From NCBI RefSeq assembly GCF_003752155.1, contig NZ_RJVG01000009.1:62001-126000 (forward strand): DNA of 64,000 nt, read 5' to 3'. Shown here in pieces: positions 1 through 8,897 of the stretch. Position 1 is the stretch's first letter. Every line of letters begins with the position of its first letter. Source of the stretch: Mobilisporobacter senegalensis. Its GTDB lineage: Bacteria; Bacillota; Clostridia; Lachnospirales; Lachnospiraceae. Under the pieces are notes generated by a model that saw nothing but the letters and a program-made list of their open reading frames with translations, made no database searches and was not told the origin of the DNA. A program made the position numbers and the translations under genes.

Positions 1-131
1 CATGACTTTTCTATCACTTCATCCTTCTCTATCATTATATCCTCTTCTTTCCGAATACCCTGTAAGATAAAAGGTATTGAAACAATACTAATCAGCACTA
101 TTAAAGAGATTATAAACTTTTTCATAAACAT
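1..131 (-). CDS. N-terminus of an exported or membrane-anchored protein (runs off the window)
   Basis: Reading starts at an ATG whose first base is 131, preceded by GAGGG and an 8-base spacer. A second ATG two codons later (125) is possible but less well spaced. The first ~25 residues are MFMKKF followed by an uncharged stretch rich in Ile, Leu, Val and Ser, then a highly charged Lys/Glu segment. This is what a signal peptide or single membrane anchor looks like. Only about 43 codons are inside the window, so the mature protein and its function are unknown. It starts 29 bases after the stop of the metalloprotease gene and is probably co-transcribed with it. Confidence 0.55.
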   Translation of the reverse strand, partial: MFMKKFIISLIVLISIVSIPFILQGIRKEEDIMIEKDEVIEKS

Positions 132-160
132 ACTTATTACCCTCGGTCACATTCCTTATA

Positions 161-3100
161 TTACTTAAATACTTTGTTTTTACTATCCCATACATATAGT
201 ACACTTGTATTTCCATTCAAGGTATACTTCTGAGGCTCTTTAATGACAGAAGATATAACTTGTTTGCTTCCTGCCGGAACAAAGTACTGCCACTTGTTTT
301 CTTCAAATGCGATTAAGACCATCTCAATATCATTACTAATGGCTCTACCATTACACTTCATCATACCTTCCGCCCTTGGCAAATAAAAAGCACTGGTATT
401 ATATCTGATTTCATTTTGACTAATTGGTTCATATCCATTATTAACACTCGCAGCACCATATAAATCTTTCAATCCAAATACATGGCCAAACTCATGGGCC
501 GTTGTGCCTTCATAAGCAGCTATTGTGTATAGATTATTTTGATAATCAGTGCAATCACTATTTACTTTATTCTTATGCTTGCTGTTATTACAATAGCTTG
601 TATACATCGTAATAATACGCTTGCAATTCGTTTTCCAATTAGTGCCGCTTTGATTACAAACGCCACAAACTCCATTTTTTACATTAACTTCAATTGTCTT
701 TTCAAACCATCCTTTGGATGTTTGTTCCGTAATATTTACTGAAAAGTTAACCTTTAGTCCTTTATAGAAATCATAATCACCGCCATAATACACGCCATCC
801 CAACGACTCCTGATACCATCCATTATAACATCTTTAAAGGTAAAATTACTGTCTAATCTGTTAATAATGCTATTGGACAGGTTCTCTAGTTCTGTCGAAC
901 TATAGGTTGTTTGAAATGCAGAGACAGCCTCATCCGAAGCATCATCTTTGAACATAACCCTTACATGCAGCGTAACATTGTTATCATTTATTTCTAAATA
1001 AGATGGATAGCTGCTGCGGTTTGGACCTTTCGGATCTGTCAGCTTATAAAACAAAGTTTCTACAGTATCTTTATGCAATGGGTCTACACCTTGATAACGA
1101 GTATCCTTTCCATCCCATTTAAACTCATCTTTGTCTAAGATTCCATCTCCATCCCCATCCCTGCTGGTTGGATCCGACAATACTGGTAAAATCCGAATAT
1201 CGTCAAAGGCATTATTTAACGAAATACCTCTCGTTGTCATTGTATTTCCAAGCCTTGCAAATGCTGTTATCAAGTAGGGTTTTCTTAAACCATACCTTGA
1301 TATATACTCTGATAATGTAGGCAGGAGTACCCTCCCATCACTTGCTACCGTAACATATGGTTGGTTAACTTCTTGCCAATCGGTTAACGTATCATAATCT
1401 GTATCTATACCATTCTTTGTATCCAAATCACCTCGTAATGTGATAGATTTTAGCCCTGTAGAGGTTAGAATAGTAAAATTTTTGTTTGGAACATCCGGAA
1501 TAAATCCATATAAGAACTTTGTAATATCATCCGTAAAATCTTCAAAATCATATACTAAAATCCCATTAGTGGCGGTAGCCATATTCCAATACAAAGAGCC
1601 AACCTGTGTTCTTGGCTCCACTACACAAGTGTAGATATTCGCATCCGCCAACTTTTGCGGAAACAGCATGGAATAAGAGTTAATATAAGCATCTCCAATG
1701 ACTACTGCAACCCTAGACGAGTTTGTTTGAAATGGTACATCATTTAATAGTGTATCAAACTGTTCATTTAAATAGGGTACTTTCGGTTGATTGTTTAACA
1801 TTTTATCAATCATGGAATTTAATTGCCATTCATTGGTTGCATATTCTTGTCCGAACATCGTTTTTAATTTATTACCATCCGGATCAATAATATAGATACG
1901 TACACTTTTTGATTCATAGAATGCTCGTTTGCCAATCTCATTGATATTATATTTTATATTACTAAAATCTCCGCTTGTTAACCCTTGCACAGCCGTATTA
2001 AGAAGAAATACAATATCCATTACATCCTTATTATAGTTTTCATTATCTGCAATTGTCGTATTAAAACCAGGTAACATACTTACCATGGAAAATGGCGTAT
2101 CAGAACTCATACTGGCTGCATGGTTTTCCTTTTCTAACTCAGGTTCTGCTTCCTGATCTTCCACACGTTCCTCCGATACAATGTCAATGTTTATTTTTCT
2201 ATCATCAGTGATTTGATTTGATTCCTCCATTGTTTGATCCGATATGGTATCTCCATTAATTTCTGCTTCAATGATAGGAGATACATCAATGGATTGATTT
2301 TTAATCATGTCAGCTTCTTCTGAGCTAAATTCTGTCAACTCAAGTTCCATACTGCTGAACCATTTTTCCAAATCCATGACACAAAATGTTCCGGCATCAT
2401 TTACTTCTGCATAAATGGTTTGATTTGCTTCATCGAATTGTGTCTCAACTGGTAAAAGAAAACCTAATTCTTCATCATACATAAAAATATTATAACGTTT
2501 AATTCCAATCAAATCTGTACTGCTATACTCTGTATATATATTCTTCTGATCTATTCTGAATTTAATAAGCATAGAATCTAGCTTAGAGGTATCTTCTATA
2601 ATGATTTCAGGTACTGTTCCAAGAATACTTATGCTATCAATTATATTTGTATATGCACTTTCTCGTACAAACAATCCACTATTTACACTGCCTTTTGCAT
2701 TGATTTCCAAGGATAACTGATAATTATCGTTATTCTGATTAATACGCTCTAAAGTCAAGTTATCGCTTTCAATAATTTGTTTTGTTTCGGATTCTGAATC
2801 TGGAGTTCCATTAGTGTTTGCATTGAGTGGATCTAATCCCAGTAATATTTCATCTCCATCACCAATGCCATCTCCATCCGTATCATAAACCAATGGCAGT
2901 GTGTTATAAATTTTAACTTCTTCCCCATCTAACAAACCATCATTATCCGTATCAGCTTCTAATGGATCTGTAGATAGTAAATATTCTTCCTTCATAGTTA
3001 ATCCATCTTCATCCGAATCTAGTTTATCATCTGTCACACCATTTCCAAGAGTACTTGGATTCAATGGATTCGTACAAGCATATAGTACTTCAAAACCATC

Positions 3101-4000
3101 TGGTAATCCGTCACCATCCGAATCTGGTTTAAGATAATCAGTACCAATTTCATGCTCGTATTCATCAGGCAAACCGTCCTGATCAGTATCCTGCATCTGA
3201 TCCCAAGTTATCCCCTGTAAATCCTCTTCTGTCACTTCTTTTATGGGCTCTGTAATATTATTAGCAATCTGACTAAGTTGATAATTAACTGGTTTTATAC
3301 TAACATTACCAGGCTTTCCGCTAAATCCCAGAACTATAGTATCACCGGGCTTTATATTTGAATTATATCCTGCATTCTTTATGTAATAGTGATTATCGGT
3401 ATGTTCAAGTATCTCTGCAGTCCAAAAACGCTCGATATTGGCATCAAAATCGAATTGTAGTTTCCAATCTTCTATCGTTTTATCAGAAATATTCTTTATT
3501 CTAATTTCTCCATTAAATGCACTCTTCCAATCACTCGTTACTAAAAAATTAATTTCATACTTATCTGATGATACGACTTCTTCATAGCTGAGAATTTCAT
3601 ATACCGCCGGGATATGTACCGCTCCATTACACTTTGCTGTAAAACCAAACCCTACACTTTTCCCTGGGGCTATATCTTGATTCGAAACTGCATTCTTAAT
3701 CACATAACTTCCGGCCTCATTTGATTTTACAATACCATTCCATATCTGCGTAATTTCATAGGGCATTAAAAAACTAATTGCCCAGTTATCAATTATATTA
3801 TTACCGATATTCTTAATGGTCACATCTGCATTAAATGAATCTGTCCATTGGCTCGTAACTTTAAAAGTCACTTCAAACCCATCCCCAATGTATTTACCTT
3901 CTTTTGCTTGTGCTGCTGTAACATTAATTGGTGTAACTGCTAAAAATATAACTAGCAGTACAGCAATCATTTTTTGCATTCTTCCCCTCTTGTAATTCAT
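161..4000 (-). CDS. Large secreted calcium-binding zinc metalloprotease with CBM2-like repeats
   Basis: The product is about 1279 aa. The start at 4000 is preferred over the upstream codon at 4042 because GGGAGG lies 9 bases before it. A Sec signal peptide (basic MNYKRGRMQK, hydrophobic core, A-x-A near residue 32) is followed by two repeats of ~95 aa that resemble family 2 cellulose-binding modules (W, N-W and G-F-G signature positions). Five DxDxDG(L/I)xD calcium loops follow (about residues 270-400), then a von Willebrand A-like region (about 656-846) whose MIDAS DxSxS is not intact, another DGDGDG loop, and a metzincin-type HEFGHVFGLKD zinc site near residue 1170. HExxHxxGxxD is the known zinc and catalytic signature of that clan. 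Substrate is unknown: the binding modules could target polysaccharide, cell wall or host glycans. A consensus promoter lies upstream at 4113-4142. Confidence 0.8.
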   Translation of the reverse strand: MNYKRGRMQKMIAVLLVIFLAVTPINVTAAQAKEGKYIGDGFEVTFKVTSQWTDSFNADVTIKNIGNNIIDNWAISFLMPYEITQIWNGIVKSNEAGSYVIKNAVSNQDIAPGKSVGFGFTAKCNGAVHIPAVYEILSYEEVVSSDKYEINFLVTSDWKSAFNGEIRIKNISDKTIEDWKLQFDFDANIERFWTAEILEHTDNHYYIKNAGYNSNIKPGDTIVLGFSGKPGNVSIKPVNYQLSQIANNITEPIKEVTEEDLQGITWDQMQDTDQDGLPDEYEHEIGTDYLKPDSDGDGLPDGFEVLYACTNPLNPSTLGNGVTDDKLDSDEDGLTMKEEYLLSTDPLEADTDNDGLLDGEEVKIYNTLPLVYDTDGDGIGDGDEILLGLDPLNANTNGTPDSESETKQIIESDNLTLERINQNNDNYQLSLEINAKGSVNSGLFVRESAYTNIIDSISILGTVPEIIIEDTSKLDSMLIKFRIDQKNIYTEYSSTDLIGIKRYNIFMYDEELGFLLPVETQFDEANQTIYAEVNDAGTFCVMDLEKWFSSMELELTEFSSEEADMIKNQSIDVSPIIEAEINGDTISDQTMEESNQITDDRKINIDIVSEERVEDQEAEPELEKENHAASMSSDTPFSMVSMLPGFNTTIADNENYNKDVMDIVFLLNTAVQGLTSGDFSNIKYNINEIGKRAFYESKSVRIYIIDPDGNKLKTMFGQEYATNEWQLNSMIDKMLNNQPKVPYLNEQFDTLLNDVPFQTNSSRVAVVIGDAYINSYSMLFPQKLADANIYTCVVEPRTQVGSLYWNMATATNGILVYDFEDFTDDITKFLYGFIPDVPNKNFTILTSTGLKSITLRGDLDTKNGIDTDYDTLTDWQEVNQPYVTVASDGRVLLPTLSEYISRYGLRKPYLITAFARLGNTMTTRGISLNNAFDDIRILPVLSDPTSRDGDGDGILDKDEFKWDGKDTRYQGVDPLHKDTVETLFYKLTDPKGPNRSSYPSYLEINDNNVTLHVRVMFKDDASDEAVSAFQTTYSSTELENLSNSIINRLDSNFTFKDVIMDGIRSRWDGVYYGGDYDFYKGLKVNFSVNITEQTSKGWFEKTIEVNVKNGVCGVCNQSGTNWKTNCKRIITMYTSYCNNSKHKNKVNSDCTDYQNNLYTIAAYEGTTAHEFGHVFGLKDLYGAASVNNGYEPISQNEIRYNTSAFYLPRAEGMMKCNGRAISNDIEMVLIAFEENKWQYFVPAGSKQVISSVIKEPQKYTLNGNTSVLYVWDSKNKVFK

Positions 4001-4112
4001 ATGTAATAGCCTCCCACCTTTATTAATAAAGTTTCCTTTCAAAGAAACCTTATTTTTACCCGTATCTTTATCTTATAAATATTCTTACATTTCCCACTGC
4101 ACTTTTTTCCAT

Positions 4113-4142
4113 ATTATATCATAATAATCCAAACATTGTCAA
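4113..4142 (-). promoter_or_regulatory. SigA-type promoter of the metalloprotease gene
   Basis: On the minus strand TTGACA (4142-4137) and TATAAT (4118-4113) are separated by 18 bases. Both boxes match the vegetative consensus exactly. The start codon lies about 110 bases downstream. Confidence 0.75.
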
Positions 4143-4230
4143 TTAAGTCCATATGATGCTATATCTTGTAAACGACAATTATATATTTGTAAACAAGCCT
4201 TAAATAAATTTCAAAAAGCAACTGATAGAA

Positions 4231-4275
4231 GGAGCTATTGCCCCATAGATGAATAATCTATGGAGCAATAGCTCC
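4231..4275. terminator. Hairpin terminator after the SPOR-protein remnant
   Basis: A 20-bp stem with one mismatch (4231-4250 against 4256-4275) surrounds a 5-base loop. It sits 16 bases past the stop of the minus-strand ORF ending at 4292. T-rich sequence follows on both strands, without a clean T-run. Confidence 0.65.
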
Positions 4276-4291
4276 TTTCCTTATATTTATT

Positions 4292-4759
4292 CTATTCAAA
4301 ATAATAATTTACAATATACTTTCTTCTTATCATATCCTCACAAGCAATCTTCGCTGCTGTTTTATTGTTAAAGTCCATAGTTACCAGATAATATTTCCCT
4401 TTTTTCTGAACCTTTACATTAGCACTGTCATACTCTTGTTTAAATATTTTAGCAACCGTTTCTGCATAACTCTTTTTACCGATTACGCCAAGCTTGATGT
4501 GAGTTTCATACTCTGCTGCTTTACGAGTGATCTTTAGAGTATATGCCTTAGTTTTACCATTCTCTGCAGTTACTTTCAGATATGCCGTGTTAGCTCCAAC
4601 CTTTAATTTAAGCTTATTGTTTGAAACTACTTTCTTGCAAGCTTTATCACTGTAGAGTTTCCAGGTTGCTTTGCTGCTTACCGCAGCTTTCACAGTAATA
4701 CTGCTTACTCCATTTAATACAGAAGCAGTAACCAATCTGCATCTATAACTTGATTTTAA
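4292..4759 (-). pseudogene. C-terminal remnant of a secreted cadherin-like / SPOR-domain protein
   Basis: The open frame runs from just after a TAG at 4760-4762. The only early start candidate is a TTG at 4735 without a good ribosome site. Residues ~1-70 match the second half of a cadherin-like beta-sandwich (ASVLNGVSSITV, then TAENGKTKAYTLKITR), a domain that normally begins ~25 residues earlier. The last ~70 residues (GKKSYAETVAKIFKQEY, GKYYLVTMDF) look like a SPOR peptidoglycan-binding domain. There is no signal peptide, so the 5' part is lost or the gene is broken. About 170 bases upstream, AGGAGG is followed by ATG-AAC-TAA (4933-4925), perhaps the original start region. Confidence 0.5.
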
Positions 4760-4762
4760 CTA

Positions 4763-4993
4763 AAAAGATGTTTTTCGCTTAGTCTGGGCTTCTTCACAAC
4801 TTCTATAAGGATTAGGAGTAAATAATCAAGTTCTTTCGACATATTATTTATTTTATCATTAAACCTTATCCATTACAATATAAAGTGTTTATTGAATCCA
4901 TTTTCTTATTCTCTCTCTTTGTTTTTAGTTCATTCGAAACCTCCTTTTATAAATTTAGAAATATCTTTATCATGATTTAAGTACACAAAAACA
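4763..4993. other. Intergenic stretch with no intact gene
   Basis: Apart from the AGGAGG followed by ATG-AAC-TAA near 4925-4945, which may be the dead start of the SPOR-protein remnant, I see nothing recognisable here. The sequence is AT-rich and stops occur in all frames. Confidence 0.5.
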
Positions 4994-5048
4994 AAAACTC
5001 AATAAAATCATATAGAGCTGGAAACTCTATATGATTTTATCGAGTTTT
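4994..5048. terminator. Long hairpin ending the lipopeptide operon
   Basis: A 24-bp stem (4994-5017 with 5025-5048, one wobble position) and a 7-base loop lie 46 bases past the stop of the phosphopantetheinyl transferase gene. It is the last gene of the biosynthetic operon. The stem ends are A/T-rich, so it can act in either direction. Confidence 0.75.
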
Positions 5049-5094
5049 GTCAATGGAGCAGTCAGAAGATGAAATGGTACAAGTATGCGAGAAT

Positions 5095-5790
5095 TTATTT
5101 AGCAATTTCAAAAAAATCTTTTATAGTAACTATTTTCATTTTATTCGTTATGTCATGTTGATTACACTTTGTACATAATGCATACCAATGGAATTCATCT
5201 AATTTTAAACTAATAAACTGAAAATCATTATTAACTATATCATTCTGAAAAAACCTTATTTTATTGTCATTAAAATCGAAATAAAACTTATTAAATGAAT
5301 AATTTAACCCTTTACCAATATTCTTAACAAAACTCTCCTTTAGAGTCCAAATACGATAAAATAAGTCTGTCTGCTCATCCTTAGATGTATCATGTAATAG
5401 TTGAATTTCTTTCTTTGAAAAGAAACTATATAGGTGTGGTAAATGTAATTCTTTATTCTTTTCTATATCTACTCCAATTGGATAATTATCAACCGCACAA
5501 ACAACCCAATCACCTGAATGTGATAAATTAAAATATATATTTTCACCAAATGCCAAAAAAGGCTTACCATATGGAGAATACTGAAATTTAATTTGATTAT
5601 TTTCCAATCCAAATTGTTTTTGCAATATATAACGTAATAATATTTCAGCTGTTATACATCTTATCTTGTCTCTTTCAAAATAGTATTTATTAACTCGGAC
5701 CACTCTTTCTTTAGACAAATCATTCATTAAGTCTTTTAACTGAGCAGTGTTAGTTATTTCCCCAATATTAATGGCATATTGATATAACAT
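5095..5790 (-). CDS. sfp-like: Sfp-type 4'-phosphopantetheinyl transferase
   Basis: The enzyme transfers the phosphopantetheine arm of coenzyme A to the serine of carrier domains, here the PCPs and ACPs of this NRPS operon. I chose the ATG at 5790 (231 aa). The frame is open upstream to a TTG at 5862, but that would overlap the thioesterase gene by 38 bases. At 5790 an AAAGGA site lies about 12 bases upstream, and the protein then begins like Bacillus Sfp. Family motifs are visible: FNLSHSGDWVVCAVD, GVDIEK (Mg binding) and WTLKESFVKNIGKGL. The length fits Sfp (~224 aa). It is the last gene before the operon terminator, 34 bases after the thioesterase. Confidence 0.92.
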   Translation of the reverse strand: MLYQYAINIGEITNTAQLKDLMNDLSKERVVRVNKYYFERDKIRCITAEILLRYILQKQFGLENNQIKFQYSPYGKPFLAFGENIYFNLSHSGDWVVCAVDNYPIGVDIEKNKELHLPHLYSFFSKKEIQLLHDTSKDEQTDLFYRIWTLKESFVKNIGKGLNYSFNKFYFDFNDNKIRFFQNDIVNNDFQFISLKLDEFHWYALCTKCNQHDITNKMKIVTIKDFFEIAK

Positions 5791-5824
5791 ATCTATATCT
5801 ATTCCTTTCTTTTCATTTGAATAT

Positions 5825-6604
5825 TCAGGCTCCAGTATCCCTTGTTTCTGTATCTTTAACAATAAAATTTACAATGTCATTAGGATATCTGTTTAAAAAA
5901 AAATGTTCTCCCTTAAACTTATGAAACTTCACATGATCTTCAATAACTTCGGTCCATTTTCTAATTTTTTCCACATGGGTGGAAAAATCATCAGCAGCAT
6001 AAAAAATGCTTGTTCCACAACTTATTTTTTCTACTTTGGGTTGAAACTTATACCTGTCCAATATTATAAAATCTGCTCGCAAAATTGGAAGAAAAATTTC
6101 CATAATCTCTTTTATATAAAACTCCTCTGGTATTCCCCCATATTCTTCTACCATTTGCAAAAAATTTTCATTAGTCATATTTTCAATGTTATCTCTCTTA
6201 TTAAAACTATGTGGGGCATTTCGCCCGGAAACAAACAGATGCCTTGGTTCTCTAATTCCTATTTGCTTAAGTTTATAATATATCTCATAAGTCAATAAGG
6301 CCCCCATGCTGTGTCCAAATATAACATATTCATCGTCATATTTTAATTGTTCACTTATTCTTTTTGCAATATCATCACTTGCTTCATCAACAGACTGATA
6401 ATAAGGCTCGCCAAATCGAGTTCCTCTTCCAGCTAATTCAATCATACACAATTCATATCTATCCGGTAGTAGTTCTTTCCATCCATAATATACATTTACT
6501 GATGCTCCAGCATATGGAATGGGAAATACTTTTATTTTACTTATTTCACTCACACCTCTCCCAACAAGATACTCACGTCTTCTATCAAAAACTTTTTTGT
6601 CCAC
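5825..6604 (-). CDS. Type II (editing) thioesterase
   Basis: This is an alpha/beta-hydrolase of the external thioesterase family that clears mis-acylated carrier domains of NRPS lines. It shows the expected order: PIPYAGASVN oxyanion segment, ELAGRGTRFGEP, nucleophile GHSMG (Ser near residue 99), acid in AADDFSTHV (~205) and histidine in GEHFFLNRYP (~233). The length of 259 aa is normal. The start is a GTG at 6604 just after the previous stop (6611) with only a weak ribosome site. A GTG at 6553 behind GGGAGAGG would give a protein beginning closer to the family norm. Because neither NRPS has a terminal TE domain, this protein might also take part in release, which is inference. Confidence 0.9.
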   Translation of the reverse strand: MDKKVFDRRREYLVGRGVSEISKIKVFPIPYAGASVNVYYGWKELLPDRYELCMIELAGRGTRFGEPYYQSVDEASDDIAKRISEQLKYDDEYVIFGHSMGALLTYEIYYKLKQIGIREPRHLFVSGRNAPHSFNKRDNIENMTNENFLQMVEEYGGIPEEFYIKEIMEIFLPILRADFIILDRYKFQPKVEKISCGTSIFYAADDFSTHVEKIRKWTEVIEDHVKFHKFKGEHFFLNRYPNDIVNFIVKDTETRDTGA

Positions 6605-6610
6605 AATAAA

Positions 6611-7714
6611 TTAATTATACTTCTCTAACCCCCGCTGCTCTGCCAGCAATAAATTTACCATTTTATCATAGCTATTCAAACCGTCTGTCTGGTTATTCGC
6701 CTTCAGATATGCATCATTAACAATACTTGAAATATTTGAAATAATACCTTTATACTTGCCCCAATACTGCTCACGCTGCACCATGTCATGCTGCACCCTC
6801 TTGGACAGACTGGATATTATCTCCGATGCCTTATCCGAATCAACTTTCTTTAGCACAGATATAGAATGATCAAACGCCAGAAAAAGTCCACTGTAAAGTA
6901 TCAATGGATCATCCTGCTCCCTGCATGCCAGATAAGATATAAAATTTGCCTCATCCTCGTGCATAAAACCACCCTGATGTGCCAGTTCATGTGCCATAGC
7001 AGCAGGCATCATGAAAACTGGCATATCCACATTAATATCAGATTCAAAAGTAAAAGGAACAAAAACACCTTGTATCCCTGCACGAGACATCAGTTTTGAC
7101 ATTACCACTGGTTTTGGTGTGGAATATAAAGAACGCTCCAAAATAGGATACTTCTTTGCCAACGTTTGTATCGACAACACGGATTGTTGTGCATAATAAT
7201 CAAAATCATCCGGTGCTTGAAGCATAAGGTCATTATCTTCACCTGATTTTTCTCTTGCCTGTCCCATTTCATGGGCAAGTGACTTACACAATTTCACCAG
7301 TTCCTCCTCGCTGTAGTTCTCCTCATGATATTCGGTATAAGATAAGAAAGAATACCTATGATAATTTAATCCACTCAAAACAGTAAAACAAAAATATATC
7401 ACGCTACATATCGCGGCTGTTCCCATAACGCCACGATAAACTATCATCCTACGTGCACCTTTACTTATGATAACCTTGCGCACATAATAAACAATATATA
7501 ATATCAGAAACAACAAAACCACTACCACCAGCCATTCACTAATAGAAAATTCTACTAGAGAAGGTAAAAATCCTACTGTATTAGACAACATCGGATATAC
7601 TGATCTACTGTATCGTTCCGCCCAATCTTGATGATTCTGGGCATATTTTGTAAGTATATATGCCACAACTCCAAATAAGATAAACAGCAATCGCTTAAGT
7701 AAAAACTTTCTCAT
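6611..7714 (-). CDS. DUF3810 family membrane protein with zinc-peptidase-like motif
   Basis: The protein has 367 aa with three hydrophobic segments in the first ~125 residues (about 5-23, 60-80 and 95-115), followed by an extracytoplasmic domain. That domain contains HELAHQGGFMHEDEANF (about residues 240-256), an HExxH motif with a downstream EANF as in the DUF3810 family and similar M48/M56-like zinc sites. AGAAGGAG-type spacing supports the ATG at 7714. Its place between tailoring and thioesterase genes of a lipopeptide operon suggests a role in export, maturation or resistance. No biochemical role can be read from sequence. Confidence 0.75.
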   Translation of the reverse strand: MRKFLLKRLLFILFGVVAYILTKYAQNHQDWAERYSRSVYPMLSNTVGFLPSLVEFSISEWLVVVVLLFLILYIVYYVRKVIISKGARRMIVYRGVMGTAAICSVIYFCFTVLSGLNYHRYSFLSYTEYHEENYSEEELVKLCKSLAHEMGQAREKSGEDNDLMLQAPDDFDYYAQQSVLSIQTLAKKYPILERSLYSTPKPVVMSKLMSRAGIQGVFVPFTFESDINVDMPVFMMPAAMAHELAHQGGFMHEDEANFISYLACREQDDPLILYSGLFLAFDHSISVLKKVDSDKASEIISSLSKRVQHDMVQREQYWGKYKGIISNISSIVNDAYLKANNQTDGLNSYDKMVNLLLAEQRGLEKYN

Positions 7715-7779
7715 AAGATGCTCCTTCTGATAAATTAGTATAGCTTGTACTCAATGCAGCATATGTACTATCATTTATT

Positions 7780-8832
7780 TCAATATACTTTTTCCTCATA
7801 AAAATCATGTTTATTAGAAAAAGTATATTGATTCATAAAATCTAAAGGTAGTACTTCATAAGCCCAATATATACCATTCGGTCTATTACTTGAAATAGCT
7901 TGTCGTGCAACTTCAGCAGCTACCATACCCGTCAGCTCTGAACTCGTTTCCATTTGTAAATTCAATTTACATTTTACATTCTTACCATTTTTTACTCCTG
8001 AAGCCTCAATTACTAAAGCTACCCATTCCTCTTTAGGCTGATCCTCTAAATGAATGTCTATTTTTGCCATTGCTTCTTCCATTGAAGACTCAAGCTGCAT
8101 TTGATAAAATTGCATTGCCAAACGAAAGATGTGATCATTGGATGCTATATTGTACCAGTGAAGTTCTTGTACTGAACTGGCTTCCAGAATATCAATTATC
8201 TCCTGGCTTAAATACGGTTTCTTATAGACAGGTACATCGACTTCAGGCACAAATTCTTTCTTCATCATATTTATATTTTCCATTTTAACAGACTTATCTT
8301 TCCAATAGGAATCTGTTTTCCCAATTACACTATACCCACTCATTAAAATATCTGAGATAGATGTTTTTGTATAATGTTCCGCACCACCTATATAACAATT
8401 TACATATTGGGTTTCATCCAGTAAATGATTCAGCACTCGTCTTAATAGCAGACCTGTGATACCAGGACAAAAACCGGCACCTATATAATTTACACCATTA
8501 GCACTAAGCACTGCCTTTTCCTCTTGATTCAATAATAAAGCATTGGAAACATCAATGTATTTTGCTCCCGCTTTCATAGCGGCCTGAGCAACTCTGTCTT
8601 TAATTACAAATTCAGGTCCTGCACAATTAATCACTATTGCACAACCAGCACAAAAATCATCCAGGTTATCTGAATTAAAAAGGTCTAGAAAATGCCACTT
8701 GAAATTATTGAGGTTCAATAATACTGTAGGTTCATGCCGCTGTCCCCCCTTAACTATAAAGTCTTTACATAAGTTCTTACAAATAACTTCACCGATCATT
8801 CCGCCACATCCAACTACCCCTATTTGTTCCAT
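7780..8832 (-). CDS. Saccharopine dehydrogenase-like NAD(P)-dependent oxidoreductase
   Basis: The product is about 350 aa. The start is the ATG at 8832, 11 bases after AAAGGAG. A GTG at 8844 would leave no spacer. The N-terminus is a Rossmann fold, IGVVGCGGMIGEVICKNL (GxGxxG), followed by VINCAGPEF and AGAKYIDVSN, which is the pattern of the saccharopine dehydrogenase NADP-binding domain. The segment GAGFCPGITGLLLRRVLN continues that family. In an NRPS operon it may make a modified amino acid precursor or reduce or oxidise the peptide, for example at a thiazoline. Substrate is unknown. Confidence 0.75.
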   Translation of the reverse strand: MEQIGVVGCGGMIGEVICKNLCKDFIVKGGQRHEPTVLLNLNNFKWHFLDLFNSDNLDDFCAGCAIVINCAGPEFVIKDRVAQAAMKAGAKYIDVSNALLLNQEEKAVLSANGVNYIGAGFCPGITGLLLRRVLNHLLDETQYVNCYIGGAEHYTKTSISDILMSGYSVIGKTDSYWKDKSVKMENINMMKKEFVPEVDVPVYKKPYLSQEIIDILEASSVQELHWYNIASNDHIFRLAMQFYQMQLESSMEEAMAKIDIHLEDQPKEEWVALVIEASGVKNGKNVKCKLNLQMETSSELTGMVAAEVARQAISSNRPNGIYWAYEVLPLDFMNQYTFSNKHDFYEEKVY

Positions 8833-8897
8833 CAGTATGACCACTCCTTTCGTTTGATTCAGACATAAAACAGTCTAAAAACTTATTTCAATAACAC

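Noticed and set aside
5791-5862. Phosphopantetheinyl transferase extended to a TTG start at 5862
   Set aside because: It would overlap the thioesterase gene by 38 bases and lacks a ribosome site. The ATG at 5790 has AAAGGA at about 12 bases and gives an Sfp-like N-terminus.
5825-5870. Thioesterase as an integrated TE domain lost from NRPS 2 by a stop
   Set aside because: It lies four genes downstream, has type II TE features and its own start. NRPS 2 ends with a complete C-like domain and not with a TE fragment.
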